Program-made: the position numbers and the translations under genes
Notes under the pieces: generated by a model
What the model was told of the DNA's origin: nothing
What the model saw: only the letters and a program-made list of their open reading frames with translations
The model's database searches: none
In this document: in pieces, positions 18,920 through 29,450 of the stretch
Layout: the number at the start of each line of letters is the position of its first letter
How positions within the stretch are numbered: position 1 is the first letter of the stretch
NCBI GenBank assembly: GCA_021613535.1
Contig: CP075494.1
Location: 3,348,001-3,412,000, forward strand
Reading direction: 5' to 3'
Source of the DNA: Adineta vaga
Lineage: Eukaryota > Rotifera
DNA: 64,000 bases

Positions 18920-20682
18920 ATGTCGGCACTTTTTGAAAGATTGCCGACCGAATTATTGTATCAAATTTTCGATAATCTCGATGTTGAAACAATTGTCGTT
19001 TCGTTAAGACAAGTATGTCGATTGTTTCGTTCAGTTATTCAAACTTACAATCGTTACATATTCGATTTTCAATGGGTTTCGAAATCAAATTTGAATCTTA
19101 TTTGTCGAATAATTCGTCCTAAGAATGTCATATCATTGATACTAACCAATGATAAAACACCTGGTCTGGTAGATTTCTTTCTTTCGCTGGTTCGAATTTC
19201 TCGATTTACTCGACTTCAGTCTCTTATTCTTCGAGATATTGATGAACCTCATGTGGTCAGCATTTTAACACGAATAAAAGTTGATCGACTTAACTCATTT
19301 GTAATAAAAATAGAAAAATATGATCAACGACGGAAAATGACAACTGTCAAATTTATCAATTCCATTATTTCCCAATCAAATCTTCAAAAACTTGACTTAC
19401 AAATAGAAAGGGATAGATTTGATTTAATACAATGGCTCGAAAAAAGTGTTCTTCGTGATTTATCAACTAATGGTAATATGACTTGGAATAATTTATGCAC
19501 AATTATGCGATGTTCTTCACAATTACGAGCACTCACACTACGACGAGTATTGCCATTTATAGATGGTAAGAACAATTCCATATGTTTCGTTCAATTGACT
19601 TCGCTAACGATTGATCAAATGCATACAAATATCGGTGAACTTGAATCTTTTCTTTTGTTCACTCCATCACTTCTTCATCTGAAAATGATTGGCGTTATAA
19701 ATATTCTTGATGGAACAAGATGGGAACAATTTATTCAAATACATTTACCAATGCTGAATAAATTCGAAATTTTTCTATGGACAAATACAACACTGCATCA
19801 AAATCTTCAAGACATTGAATCAATCATTAAACCATTCCGATCTTTATTTTGGATTAAACATATAAATTGTTTTTTTACATGCGAATATGAAATTGAGTCT
19901 TCCAAAAAAATATATCTCTATTCATTACCAATTTGTCGAACACGAATGGAATATATACCATCGTCACAGAGAATGTCACTTTCCACTTCGACTTCTGATT
20001 TATCAAGAATGAACAATGTGAAGAATGTGAGTTTAACAATGACAAAAGCTTTGGCTGATGAGATAATAGAAAAAGTATGTGATAATAAGATGTATTGTTA
20101 CGGAAGTAATGATACTACAATACGTCTTTTTAGGAAACAAATCCTGTGTTTTGTAAAGCGACTAAACTGTTTGTTGATCTGGCTGACGACTGGCCATTTA
20201 TTTCTCTCAACTATCTTTCAGTTCTTATCGATCTTTCACATCTTGTTGAAATTGATTTTAATAGCTGTTCTCCGATCATATTGAATACAAATGTATTATT
20301 TGATATTATTACTTTAATTCAACAAGCACCTAATCTTTCGTCTCTCTTGATTGGTCAACATTTTGCCTATGGATACGGATTGAGTACGGAGGATATTTGT
20401 TGTATTATTTCGCGTCAGATCAAACACTTACAAGTACCTGTTAGTGATTTAAATGATATAAAAGTTGTCTTTGAACGATGTAATCATTTATCAAGTATTC
20501 AATTCAATATTCGTCAAAGAAAATTTTCGAAAGAGATTGTCCGATGGATAATCGATAATGCGACCGATTCAACATATCGAACAGATCCCAATTTTGTTAA
20601 AGTATGGGTTGGAAAGAATAAGATCGAATCAAATGAACTCAATGTCGGATCTAAAAGAATTAAATTAAGTGAACACTGTTAA
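18920..20682 (+). CDS. F-box protein (two exons)
   Basis: The coding sequence joins 18920-20074 and 20134-20682 across a 59-bp intron (GTATGT donor, CTTTTTAG acceptor), giving 567 residues. The N-terminal F-box is clear: L-P-T-E-L-L-Y-Q-I-F-D-N-L-D at about residues 7-20, then V-C-R-L-F-R. F-box proteins bind Skp1 and bring substrates to the SCF ubiquitin ligase. The rest holds spaced leucine-rich segments (L-Q-S-L-I-L-R-D-I, L-R-A-L-T-L-R, L-T-S-L-T-I-D, L-S-S-L-L-I-G) without a strict LRR consensus. Splicing restores I-I-E-K-E-T-N-P-V-F-C-K; without it the first frame ends at 20284 in hydrophobic nonsense. ATG 18920 is chosen because it directly precedes the F-box. Confidence 0.88.
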
Positions 20683-21015
20683 AGTATTTTTATTTCTTAT
20701 GATTTTTATTAAAATAAACTCGAAACGACAGGAGATTCGTCATCTGATGAGGAATGATCCCCAACTGAAAAATCGCTTTACAGCTCGGACTCTATGCACC
20801 AAGTAGACCCCAATGAATTATGAAACAAAGATCGACTACTCCGAAAGTATTAAAATCGATAAATCATTTACAATGTAATATTATCACTCTAAATAATCCA
20901 TGTTTTATCTGTTTCTATTTTTTACTTCAGAATGTGCATCTCAGTAAGAATGGCACTTCACCATTCTCACCATCATCTTTTTCAATTTCATTCTCTTCGT
21001 TGCATTTATTTTAAA
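20683..21015. other. Intergenic gap between convergent genes
   Basis: Short 3' flanks of the F-box gene (+) and the secreted protein gene (-), with AATAAA-like sequence near 20713. No gene is seen. Confidence 0.5.
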
Positions 21016-22101
21016 TTAAAAAACAAAAAAACTCCATTCAATAGGACGAATTTCTGGATAAATTTGTGTTTGTTTTATGATCTTCATTGTATCGAATTCC
21101 ACTTGAATAATCCAAGCGTTTTTTTCGGTAGTTAGTAAATTGCTCAATGTCATAAAGAATATCACTTGACGAGTTGATTCATCGAAGCTAGCTTGCAAAT
21201 TGCTCACACTCCAAAGTGGTGGTGCTTGAACAAATGATCTCTCTTGATGAAATTCACCTGTATGAGGATTCATATAAAGCATAACTATTCCTGTAAGAAT
21301 ATCATTAGTATCCCATATTACAAATGCACGTTTTGTTTTCATATCATATATCATTGAAAGGAGCATACCATGTTTGAGTATTGGATGATAAGCAGTAACA
21401 ATATTTTCACTTTTTCCAACAAGATTTAAATCCATTTTCATATAATATACAGGATTATGGCTTTCAAGGCCCACTCGAATGTCAACAAGCCAATTCTCAT
21501 CTGGATCAAATATTGATGCTCTAGGAGGATATCCATATTGTGATCTAGTTAGTTGTGTATATACTTGTACAAGATTTAATGTTGTTGTATTATACTCTTC
21601 AATAACAATCAGGGATATATTAACTTCACGTGAACCAAAAAGTCGTTGGCGACGTGGATCGTAATGTAAATAATCAAAATGTGAACTATTTAAGATCCAT
21701 AGACTCTGTATATACGTTTTTGTTGGAATATTATATCTAAACAGATGTAATGGTGTCCCAAAATCATTAGATTGTAGAGCTGTAATGATTGTTGATTGAT
21801 TCTGGTCTATAACAGCAACGGGACCTGGAGTAAACCAATGTACATCTGTGTGATTATCTGGAGGAAGATAGAAAGAAAAATTTGCATAAAAGTGAAGTGT
21901 TAACGATTGAAGATCAAATGTATCGATGGTGCCACCGTATGGCGGTCTATTAGATATACAAAGAGAAATATATAAAAAAAACCAATGTACACATATTTAT
22001 TGAATTCTATACCCTCGACTTATTAGCTGAATTGCAAAATATGAAGTTGATGATGCTAAAGCAATATTTTGAAATAATAAAAGAATAAATAAGACAAACA
22101 T
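21016..22101 (-). CDS. Secreted protein of unknown function (two exons)
   Basis: Exon 1 (22101-22013) encodes the signal peptide M-F-V-L-F-I-L-L-L-F-Q-N-I-A-L-A-S-S. A 66-bp intron (22012-21947) follows, and exon 2 runs 21946-21016. The join is in frame and gives 339 residues. The mature part has repeated hydrophobic-aromatic strands and Trp/Tyr residues (V-H-W-F-T-P-G-P-V, P-L-H-L-F-R-Y-N, N-W-L-V-D-I-R-V-G, A-F-V-I-W-D-T-N-D), compatible with a beta-propeller or jelly-roll fold. N-x-S/T sites occur (N-F-S, N-H-T, N-S-S). No family is recognised. The apparent shorter frame from GTG at 21474 is only the 3' part. Confidence 0.75.
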
Positions 22102-22940
22102 TATAACGAATTTTTGAATAAAATGACGAATGTTTTTTTTTCATTTCATTTTATACATGTTCTTGTTCTATATCTCTTTCAACTCGAAAATCTTATCATC
22201 TAAGTTGATGACAGACACTTTTTTATTTGATAAGATCTTCTCATTCTCTGCGTGATGGTTTCATTTTAAATTGTTAAATATATGGTATGCTCTGCTCAAT
22301 ATTTTTCCGACAAGATATACATTTGAGGTTGCGGGTGTGGATGTGGGCATTTGTGTTAAAACATCACCCCTCTCACACCCACACCTTCACCCGCAAGAGT
22401 GGATTTGAATATAGAAAATATCAGAACTAATTTCAAAATCTTACAAAATGATTTAATAATTTTCGAAAGAAATGTCATAGATAATCAATCGATCTTTTCA
22501 ACTAGAAATGTGATTAAGTCGTAGAAAATAATTGACATGCTTGATTTGCTGTTTACAATTTAAAGTAAGCTAAGAATAAAATTGTTCTTTAACAAAAAAT
22601 TAAAATATTTCATTTTGATAATTATATTCCAAATCGGATTAATCAAACTCTATTCAACACTATCGTCAGTTAATTTCTTTCTCATGAATAAGGATTTAAA
22701 GAAAAGATTATTAATAATCGAACATCTCGCACTAAAATCTGCATCTTTCAGTGGTGGGATAAATCCAAAACATAAGAAGAAGTTATATAAATAAGTTTTC
22801 TACGGGAAGGTAAAGTTTTTCTTCGTATTATATTTCTTGAATACATTCTAATGCGATGTTTTTATTTGTTCTAGTAAGTGAAATTTTCATAAACATTTCA
22901 TTTCTATATCTTGTTCATAGATTTTACTTATTCCTAGTTT
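22102..22940. other. Intergenic region with one telomere-like element
   Basis: Contains the inverted repeat at 22325-22397. A plus-strand frame at 22582-22797 (70 codons, hydrophobic then Lys-rich) may be an upstream exon of the BTB/T1 gene but has no recognisable motif. Confidence 0.4.
22325..22397. repeat. Telomere-like inverted-repeat element
   Basis: The left arm GAGGTTGCGGGTGTGGATG faces the right arm CTCACACCCACACCTTCACC, which ends CCGCAAG. Arm pairing includes compensating changes (CGGGT with ACCCG), so the stem is conserved more than the sequence. Confidence 0.75.
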
Positions 22941-23029
22941 TTCTCAATTAAATATGAATAAAGGAGGTAAATTTCCAACTTCTTTGTTTGTTTTTTTGAT
23001 AAAAAATTGTTACAATATAGAATTAACTT

Positions 23030-23751
23030 GGAAGTTACCTTTGGGATCATCTTTCAAATGAAAGCAAATCTGATAGAATTATAAAAATCGATGTTACTGG
23101 TGAAATACTGTCGACAACATATTCAACGTTGACATATATTCCAAATACAAAACTTTCTCTTTTTCATCTTTGGCTACGTGATGAAAAAGGTCATTCTGTT
23201 GTTGATTTTCCATCTAATCTTTTTAAAGATTTTCTTTGTCAACTTCGTTTTGAGGGTGTTATGTGGTGTGGTGTGGAGTGAGGATGTGAGGGTGCAAATG
23301 AGGGTATATCTTCTTCACTCACATCTACACGCTCACCCATAAGTTCACCCACACCCACCCTCAAGATGGTTGGTTTACAATTAAAGAACATGGAATGCAT
23401 AAATTAGTTCAATCAATTAAAAATAATTGTGATCAAGCACAATATTTAGCATATCTTTTATCAAAATATGAATTTATTCATGTATTTACTCCAGTTTCAT
23501 TAAATACTGACAATTTTTTATTAAAACCAATTGAATTAAAAGATCTCGATGAGGAAGAACTATGTTTATTCAATGATAAAACTGTTAATGACTTACAAGA
23601 CAAAGGAATTGCTGTTCCATCGAGAACTAGAATTTACAATCGACGTTTTTTTAAAATTCGTATTACAAATCATCGAAACGACTTTATCGGATTTTCAATT
23701 TTTTTGTTTCTTCTCTTATTGATTTATGTTAATGGAGAATTTCTTCTATGA
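23030..23751 (+). CDS. BTB/T1-domain (potassium-channel tetramerisation type) protein, 5' end unresolved
   Basis: The exon ending at 23255 encodes R-I-I-K-I-D-V-T-G-E-I-L-S-T-T-Y-S-T-L, then V-V-D-F-P-S-N-L-F-K-D-F-L-C-Q-L-R-F-E. This is a BTB/T1 fold as in KCTD proteins, with the usual NVGG changed to DVTG. A 110-bp intron (23256-23365) made entirely of telomere-like repeat follows. The next exon (23366-23751) continues D-G-W-F-T-I-K-E-H-G-M-H-K in frame, then runs to a C-terminal hydrophobic segment (F-S-I-F-L-F-L-L-L-L-I-Y-V). A short exon near 22953 (M-N-K-G) could be the start, but joining it at the TATAG acceptor gives the wrong frame, so the 5' part is either broken or differently spliced. 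Confidence 0.7.
23256..23365 (+). repeat. Telomere-like element acting as an exact intron of the BTB/T1 gene
   Basis: It starts GTGTTATGTGGTGTGG after exon bases TTTGAGG and ends CACCCACACCCACCCTCAAG. GT-AG ends fit, and removal joins codons F-E-D-G-W-F in frame. Inside are GAGTGAGGATGTGAGGGTG and its complement CTTCACTCACATCTACACGC, so the intron folds back on itself along most of its length. Confidence 0.85.
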
Positions 23752-23851
23752 ATAAATTATTTTACTTATTTCAATGCTCGAGTTTTGGTTGTTTCAAAGT
23801 CCGTTTCTACCCGCTTAAAAAGAATATGACTCCGTTTCGATACAGCATATG

Positions 23852-23936
23852 TAGGGCGATAGGGTGACTATGTGAGTGTAAATTTAATTGATATATAAAT
23901 ATGCTACTGCCGCCCTCACCCTGACCTTCACTCATT
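23852..23936. repeat. Telomere-like inverted-repeat element
   Basis: A left arm of the type AGGGTGACTATGTGAGTG and a right arm GCCCTCACCCTGACCTTCAC are separated by about 35 AT-rich bases. It lies between the BTB/T1 gene and the metallo-beta-lactamase gene, both ending here. Confidence 0.65.
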
Positions 23937-23992
23937 TCTAAGAAAAGAACTGCATACCCACCGGATCATTGTGAAAGTTCTCGTTTGTAGTG

Positions 23993-25807
23993 TTATCCTC
24001 CCCTTACACGTCTAATTAAATAAATCATTTGCCCATTACTAGTTTCTCCCGATACTCCTGCTAGCTGTATGCTTTGACCTATATATAATGATGTAACCAG
24101 TCTCAATGGTTCCCCATTGATAGTTAGCCCTGATCCATCGAAAAGCCTACCGCTCTCAAAATCTCTAACTATTTCTTGTGGCATCTCATGATCTAATGTC
24201 CAACCTGGAATTTCATACTGGATGTTTCCATACAAAGTTTTCGTATCTTGACAAAGTTCAACCATTTTTGTATCAATTGTTCTGCTAATTCGTTGTGCTA
24301 AACTTATTGAATGATATGCACCATTATCCACTGAAATCACATTAATGCCTTTTTTTTGCAGTTGCGTTTTCCAAGCGTCAACAATTCTTGTCTGAGTGAA
24401 TACCAAATAAACAGGAAAGAATGCCTGCTTCGTTGAGATAACCTTTTCTGCTAGAAAAGTTTGACATTTCTGATTGTACTTATAGTTCTCTGATGTTTCT
24501 GATTTACCATCGTTCTTTGGAGTTCCGCTAATTATATAATACTCACTGGGTATCAAAGGCTTATAACCATCAATATTATGTAAAGACCCATGATGTGGAA
24601 TTTGTAATATTGCGGTCTGTTTAATGTCAAATTTGTTAAGTGCTTGGTCGATTTCATGAAAATGTTGATCTCCAGTCAACACAATTGTTCTATTGTTGGT
24701 GAAGATGATTGCGATCAGTGAGTTTTTGTTGTTATTCTTCTTGTCATGTTTGAATTTAGGATAGACTACTTGCAATTTGGATTCATCGTTTAAATTAATG
24801 ATAACTGAACCTGTGTTGAAGTTTCGTTCATCACCAAGCACTTTAATATCTTTATCAGCATCAAACTTTTTTTTGTCAAGAGGCGAGAGTAGAAACAGTT
24901 CTGGAACTGGTTTCAAATTTCGAAGATATGAAATCAGTTTTTTTAATCCATTAATATGATCACGATCATCATGTGAGATTATGAGAATAACTATTTGGAT
25001 GTCAATCTTTTTGCCTATTTTCCTCAAACATGCTGAAAGATGTTCAGCATATACCATGTAGCCGAAATCGTATATTATCACACATTTTCCAATGACGATG
25101 ACTGCCGAATCACCTTTTCCCTGATTGATCACGTTGTACGAGTTGTGTTCATCACTATCATTTCTATCAAACTCATAGAGGTTATCTTCCACCTCTCCTT
25201 CGTCAGAATAATCTCCACGTTCGTATAATATAGAATCGTTTTCTATAAAATAAAAATCCGATATAGTATCAATGATTTGACCGGGACACCCAAGACGAGG
25301 ACATGTTGTCTCACATTTATATTCTACTTCTTCACTGTCGTCAAATGAATCTATTATATTGTATATCGCATTGAATTTTCGTCTACAGTAAGAGCAGATA
25401 ACCGGTTTTTTTATTTGTTTTCGAATGGAAGAATCAATATCTTCTGAGTAAAAGATTTGACGGTCGTAGTTATATGCAATACCATTGGGATCAACATAAT
25501 AATCCACACTAATCTCTTGATCGGATGTGACTCCGCATTTTGGACACTCATCTTCACACATATAGGTGATCCATACATCCCAACCCATTTGTCTTTCTCG
25601 GCCGTATCTTTCTTTTTGTTTGACGAATTGTCCGTTGAACACGCTGTTGCAGTTATTGCAAACGATGGATTTTTGAAGTGTCTCTGGAGGACACATGCAG
25701 CTATTATCAATGACATCATCTTGATCTAAGTCTTCGTCATCGATGATGTCATTTTCATTGGAATTTTCGTCTTTATGAAGATTCTGCTTCGTATGAGACG
25801 ATGCCAT
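23993..25807 (-). CDS. Metallo-beta-lactamase-fold protein (ComEC/Rec2-like hydrolase domain) with N-terminal zinc-ribbon region
   Basis: 604 residues in one exon, starting at ATG 25807. Residues about 1-35 are acidic and disordered. Residues about 40-190 hold two Cys clusters (C-x-x-C with paired Cys: I-V-C-N-N-C...D-E-C-P-K-C-G, then I-C-S-Y-C...T-C-P-R-L-G-C), likely two zinc ribbons. The metallo-beta-lactamase core follows, with S-H-D-D-R-D-H (His279, Asp283, His284), a later L-T-G-D-Q-H and I-P-H-H-G-S (His405-406). These are the metal-ligand motifs of ComEC-type and related hydrolases. The C-terminal about 100 residues are unrecognised. In bacteria such proteins occur in competence and defence loci. 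Here, an intronless gene with this fusion suggests transfer. The substrate is unknown, possibly nucleic acid. Confidence 0.8.
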   Translation of the reverse strand: MASSHTKQNLHKDENSNENDIIDDEDLDQDDVIDNSCMCPPETLQKSIVCNNCNSVFNGQFVKQKERYGRERQMGWDVWITYMCEDECPKCGVTSDQEISVDYYVDPNGIAYNYDRQIFYSEDIDSSIRKQIKKPVICSYCRRKFNAIYNIIDSFDDSEEVEYKCETTCPRLGCPGQIIDTISDFYFIENDSILYERGDYSDEGEVEDNLYEFDRNDSDEHNSYNVINQGKGDSAVIVIGKCVIIYDFGYMVYAEHLSACLRKIGKKIDIQIVILIISHDDRDHINGLKKLISYLRNLKPVPELFLLSPLDKKKFDADKDIKVLGDERNFNTGSVIINLNDESKLQVVYPKFKHDKKNNNKNSLIAIIFTNNRTIVLTGDQHFHEIDQALNKFDIKQTAILQIPHHGSLHNIDGYKPLIPSEYYIISGTPKNDGKSETSENYKYNQKCQTFLAEKVISTKQAFFPVYLVFTQTRIVDAWKTQLQKKGINVISVDNGAYHSISLAQRISRTIDTKMVELCQDTKTLYGNIQYEIPGWTLDHEMPQEIVRDFESGRLFDGSGLTINGEPLRLVTSLYIGQSIQLAGVSGETSNGQMIYLIRRVRGG

Positions 25808-26678
25808 ACCCCACACCCAAACAGAATCAGATAGAACACCGTTATCAAGAATACTTCTAAAAAACGAAAGATTATAGTGATACGCCGTGGAATAGACATG
25901 TTTCTAGTTCCAGTCCGTTTTGCACTAAGTCAGATTGAAACCCAGTTAACTGGTACTTTTACATGTCTAATGTAAACCCTTCAATTTAAATGGACTTTGA
26001 CGACCTTATTGTGACAACTTTTGATACGAAAGGGTCATCGTCGATAAAACTAGGTGTTATTGTATTTTTCCCTATCAGGAATCGCAATAATTGCATATAA
26101 AACATACACTTATATATTCGCGCATCGAAGAAAAGAAAAGAATATAAGAGAAGGTAATAAAATAAGGAAAAAGTAACACACAATCAAACACGATGTGTAC
26201 AGCATACGCTTAACAGGGAATATTACGCCAATAGTACGTTCGAAGAATTAATGTGTCTCATACCTAATATGTCAGTCATCACTCCTGCCATAAAACATTA
26301 TAACAAATATGTCGTATTTCACAATATATACGACGCATTACTATTCATATTTGTGTAATATTATGTGTCATTCACCTTTTCTCTTTTTACACGAGAAAAA
26401 AACACAGAGTTTTTCTTGTTCTCTATTCTTTTTCTTTCTCAATTATTTTGTGAGTCAGGTATTGCGTATGTTTTTAAGGTGTCTCAGTGTTAAAGTTGAA
26501 GCATTATCGAGAAACAAAAAGCTGAGAAGTTATATCAATATGTCAAAAAAGACTGCTGCATTTAAAGCGTGATCTAATTCCCTTTATGGTCCTCAATAGA
26601 TTGCTTTCGATTTCGCTCATTTTCACATATATGCTGAGGGCACTATTAGATGATGCTTTTCACAAATCGTATCAAAAA

Positions 26679-26734
26679 GGGTGTGGATGTGAGAGTGAGA
26701 TTGATGTTGAAATATGCTACCCTCACCCATACCT
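26679..26734. repeat. Telomere-like inverted-repeat element
   Basis: The left arm GGGTGTGGATGTGAGAGTG and right arm CTACCCTCACCCATACC are separated by about 20 bp. It is intergenic. Confidence 0.65.
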
Positions 26735-27345
26735 ACTAACTTTCATCACATACATTTCACAAAGAGACCTGTATCTCATAGAAGCCGTCTCTTGGCACCA
26801 TCGAGAAAAAATGCGACATCATTTTTTCTATTGGAGAGAAAACGATGAGCGAAGAAATACTTTTTATGAAAGGAAAGCAATAAGTCGTATACCATTTTTT
26901 ATTTTTTTCTCTTCTCTTTCTTTCATTTTATTTCTTTATTTTATTCACTTTTATTTCTTTGTCCTTAGTCTTTTTTGTAATCATTGGATTTTTCTTCTTC
27001 CTATATCATGTACTTTCAATGAAATAGAATATGCTACCACAATATGTTTCGCTCTTGATTAGAGTGACCATTAAGGTTGTGACGCTTCTTTCTATAGCTT
27101 AACAAAGAATAATCAACGGTTAAAGAAGTGACTAGCAACAATAAAACGCATTTGAATTATACGTTTCATCTGGAAAAAGAAGAGTATTAACAAAACATAA
27201 TTTCTTGAGATGTATTCAAATAGTGCAAGTTTACCATTCAAAACACTGACAAAATATTAGGATAAAATTCATTCTGTAAATATGCTGTGTGAGTCTTTTC
27301 GCTAATGAACGAACAGCAAAATAATAAAAGATTGGGATGGGTTTG

Positions 27346-27513
27346 AGTAAACGCCTCCCCAGATTAAAAGACCGCCTGCATTATAAGACCTCTTTCAGCA
27401 TATTTTCCCTAGTAATTTTGTGTTTTTCCCAGCAAAAAAGACCAAAAATTTTCAAAAGTTTGCGGGATCATATTAGAAGACCAGAAGTCTTTTAATCTGG
27501 GGAGGGGTTTACT
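27346..27513. mobile_element. MITE-like element with 27-bp terminal inverted repeats
   Basis: 168 bp. The left end AGTAAACGCCTCCCCAGATT (27346-27372) and right end (27487-27513) are inverted repeats matching at 26 of 27 positions. The interior repeats a related AAAAGACC motif. No coding capacity. It is nested between a telomere-like left arm (GGGATGGGTTTG) and right arm (CACCCACACCCACCCTCAAG, 27526-27545), as if inserted into one of those elements. I see no clear target duplication. Confidence 0.75.
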
Positions 27514-27524
27514 ACATCTATCTG

Positions 27525-27545
27525 ACACCCACACCCACCCTCAAG
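27525..27545 (+). repeat. Telomere-like element, right arm
   Basis: ACACCCACACCCACCCTCAAG, the canonical right arm with CTCAAG end. Its left arm is probably GGGATGGG at 27334-27341, now separated by the MITE-like element. Confidence 0.65.
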
Positions 27546-27709
27546 ATGGATAAACCGTCCTTCATTCTCCATTATCTTTTTGTTATATTTTCATACTAAT
27601 GAGTAAAATATGAATTCAATGAATAATAACAATAAAAGGTCTAAATCCTATAGTTTTTGTATATTTATTTTCATAATGTCGAAATTTTTTCCTAAAAATC
27701 TTTGTTCAT

Positions 27710-28900
27710 TTATTTTGTCGATACATTTGGTATTGAATTAATTTGATTTTTATTTGAATTTACTGAAATATTCGTTGAAGTGTCTTCATTTATTTTTAAA
27801 CATCTTCCAGGATGAATTATATTAAATAAAATTGTTGAAATAAATATAAGTAAAGCATCAAATATATAAATTGGCCATTCATTTGTTTGTAAATAACCTG
27901 TATTATCTTCACTAAATTCAATAACACGAAATATTGATCGAATCTAAAATGTTCCAAAAAGAAAAAAGATGAAATTTCTTCAATATAAATTATTTTACGA
28001 GAATCAATGCACAAGCGATATATAAAGTTCTCATTAACCATTTCCATTTTCCATCATTTTTTCCACTTTTAGTAGCAACAATATCAAAATGAATCGCACA
28101 AATTATAAAGAATATAAATGTTACAACTTGAATAACTAAACCAGCTAATAAAATATTTTTTCCAATATTCAAATTATTTGAATTATTTCGATTTAATAAT
28201 ATAATTGCTCCAATGATCTTCAAATTTAAAAAGAAACTAAGATATAATTTTCATTGAAATTGAATATATATTTACTTGAATTATAAATGAAATAATATCA
28301 CATATAACAAATACGATTGCAATCCATTTAGCTGGAATTATTGATGGATGGTTAACAAAACGAATACTAGAAGAAAAACAGCAAAGTTATATGAAATTTT
28401 CATCAAAATATTTCTTTACATTCAACCAAGAATTATATAAACACTTGCAGCAAGAAATATTGGAGCTAAGACTAAAAATGCATATTGAGCTGAATAAAGA
28501 CTTATATTATACGGATTTTGTCGAGATGCTAATCGTGTTGCATAACCAACAACTTCAGCTAAACGAAAAAATAATTCTTTTCTGTTTTAATTAAATTCTA
28601 TTTTTATTTTACCAATTCCACAAATAACAATTGGAATAAGATAGAATGTTTTATAACGAATTAATTGATAAATATGACAAATAGTTGCAAGAAAAAAAAC
28701 TCCTAAAAATATCGATGCTGCTGGTACAGATGGATCATATCGAAATGCAGTTTGAGAATCTGTTTAAAGAAGAGAAAAAAGAAAATGATTTATTTCAAAT
28801 GAATATTTTATAAATCTCCAGTAGCAGCATGACCGAGGAGACAATACGCTTCCCTGATTTTTAAATTAATATTCTAAGACTTACAATCAATAGTTGACAT
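27710..28900 (-). CDS. RTA1-like multi-pass membrane protein (fungal-type lipid-translocating family)
   Basis: Exons run 28900-28885, 28759-28613, 28558 to about 28400, about 28330-28276, 28217-27999 and 27943-27710, with mostly 54-58-bp GT-AG introns. The product starts M-S-T-I-D-Y-S-Q-T-A-F-R-Y-D-P and has seven hydrophobic segments. RTA1 (PF04479-type) marks are E-V-V-G-Y-A-T-R, L-A-P-I-F-L-A-A-S-V-Y, V-I-C-D-I-I-S-F-I-I-Q, I-R-S-I-F-R-V-I-E-F and N-E-W-P-I-Y-I-F-D-A-L. The family is mainly fungal and linked to sterol or lipid stress resistance, so fungal origin is likely. At the junction after V-Y-I-I-L-G the only GT donor (CTTG|GTTGAAT) gives a one-base frame error, so this copy may carry a splice or frameshift lesion. 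Confidence 0.8.
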
Positions 28901-29450
28901 ATTTTATATTTAAATCAGGTGAAAATGGTAAAAAATTTCGTTTGATAAATAATTGAATTGAATGTTTATATTATTTTACGTGGAGACAAATGTAAGAGTA
29001 CGATAATTTTTTTCTTTTGACGAACAGCAAAGAAAAAAACATGCCTTCTACTTTATCAGAGAAAAAAGTTCAGAATGCAGGAAAGTGCATTGACGATTAT
29101 CGTACTGAGAGTACGAGTGACCTTTTGTAACTTGACTACGAGTTTCTAAAGTGGTTGATGAAAAAAATTAAATATATATTTCTTCTAGAATTTCGAATGT
29201 TTTTCAAATGTAATATATTTGACATATTGTTACATACTGAATAACTGATTATTTTACAAGTAACGCTCATTCTTTTGAACTCGCGCACCCTTTTCTGAAA
29301 GAATTACAAGTGCCCAGGATATTTAGATATTTCGAATAACAAGGATGTGGTGAGGGTGTCGGCGTGTAGGAGAGTAGGAAAAATGCCCTCACACATCCAC
29401 ACCCTCAAAATTATTAATTTTTTATTTATGAATGCAACGCACTTCATCGT
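28901..29450. other. Intergenic, upstream of RTA1-like gene
   Basis: Contains the telomere-like element at 29352-29409. I recognise nothing else. Confidence 0.5.
29352..29409 (+). repeat. Telomere-like inverted-repeat element
   Basis: The left arm GAGGGTGTCGGCGTGTAGG and right arm CCTCACACATCCACACCCTC, ended by AAAA, form a stem of about 18 bp with an 18-base loop. It lies just past the 3' end of the FEM1-like gene. Confidence 0.8.

Larger units (their letters stand above)
25808..27709. other. Intergenic region of 1.9 kb with repeats
   Basis: Directly upstream of the metallo-beta-lactamase ATG is ACCCCACACCCAAAC (25808-25822), a telomere-like half-arm in the 5' flank. An inverted-repeat copy lies at 26679-26734 and a MITE-like element at 27346-27513. 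The plus-strand frame 26586-27062 crosses the repeat and looks like chance. No gene is called. Confidence 0.5.

Noticed and set aside
26586-27062. 158-codon plus-strand frame
   Set aside because: It crosses a telomere-like repeat and then a T-rich low-complexity stretch; no motif or conserved pattern.
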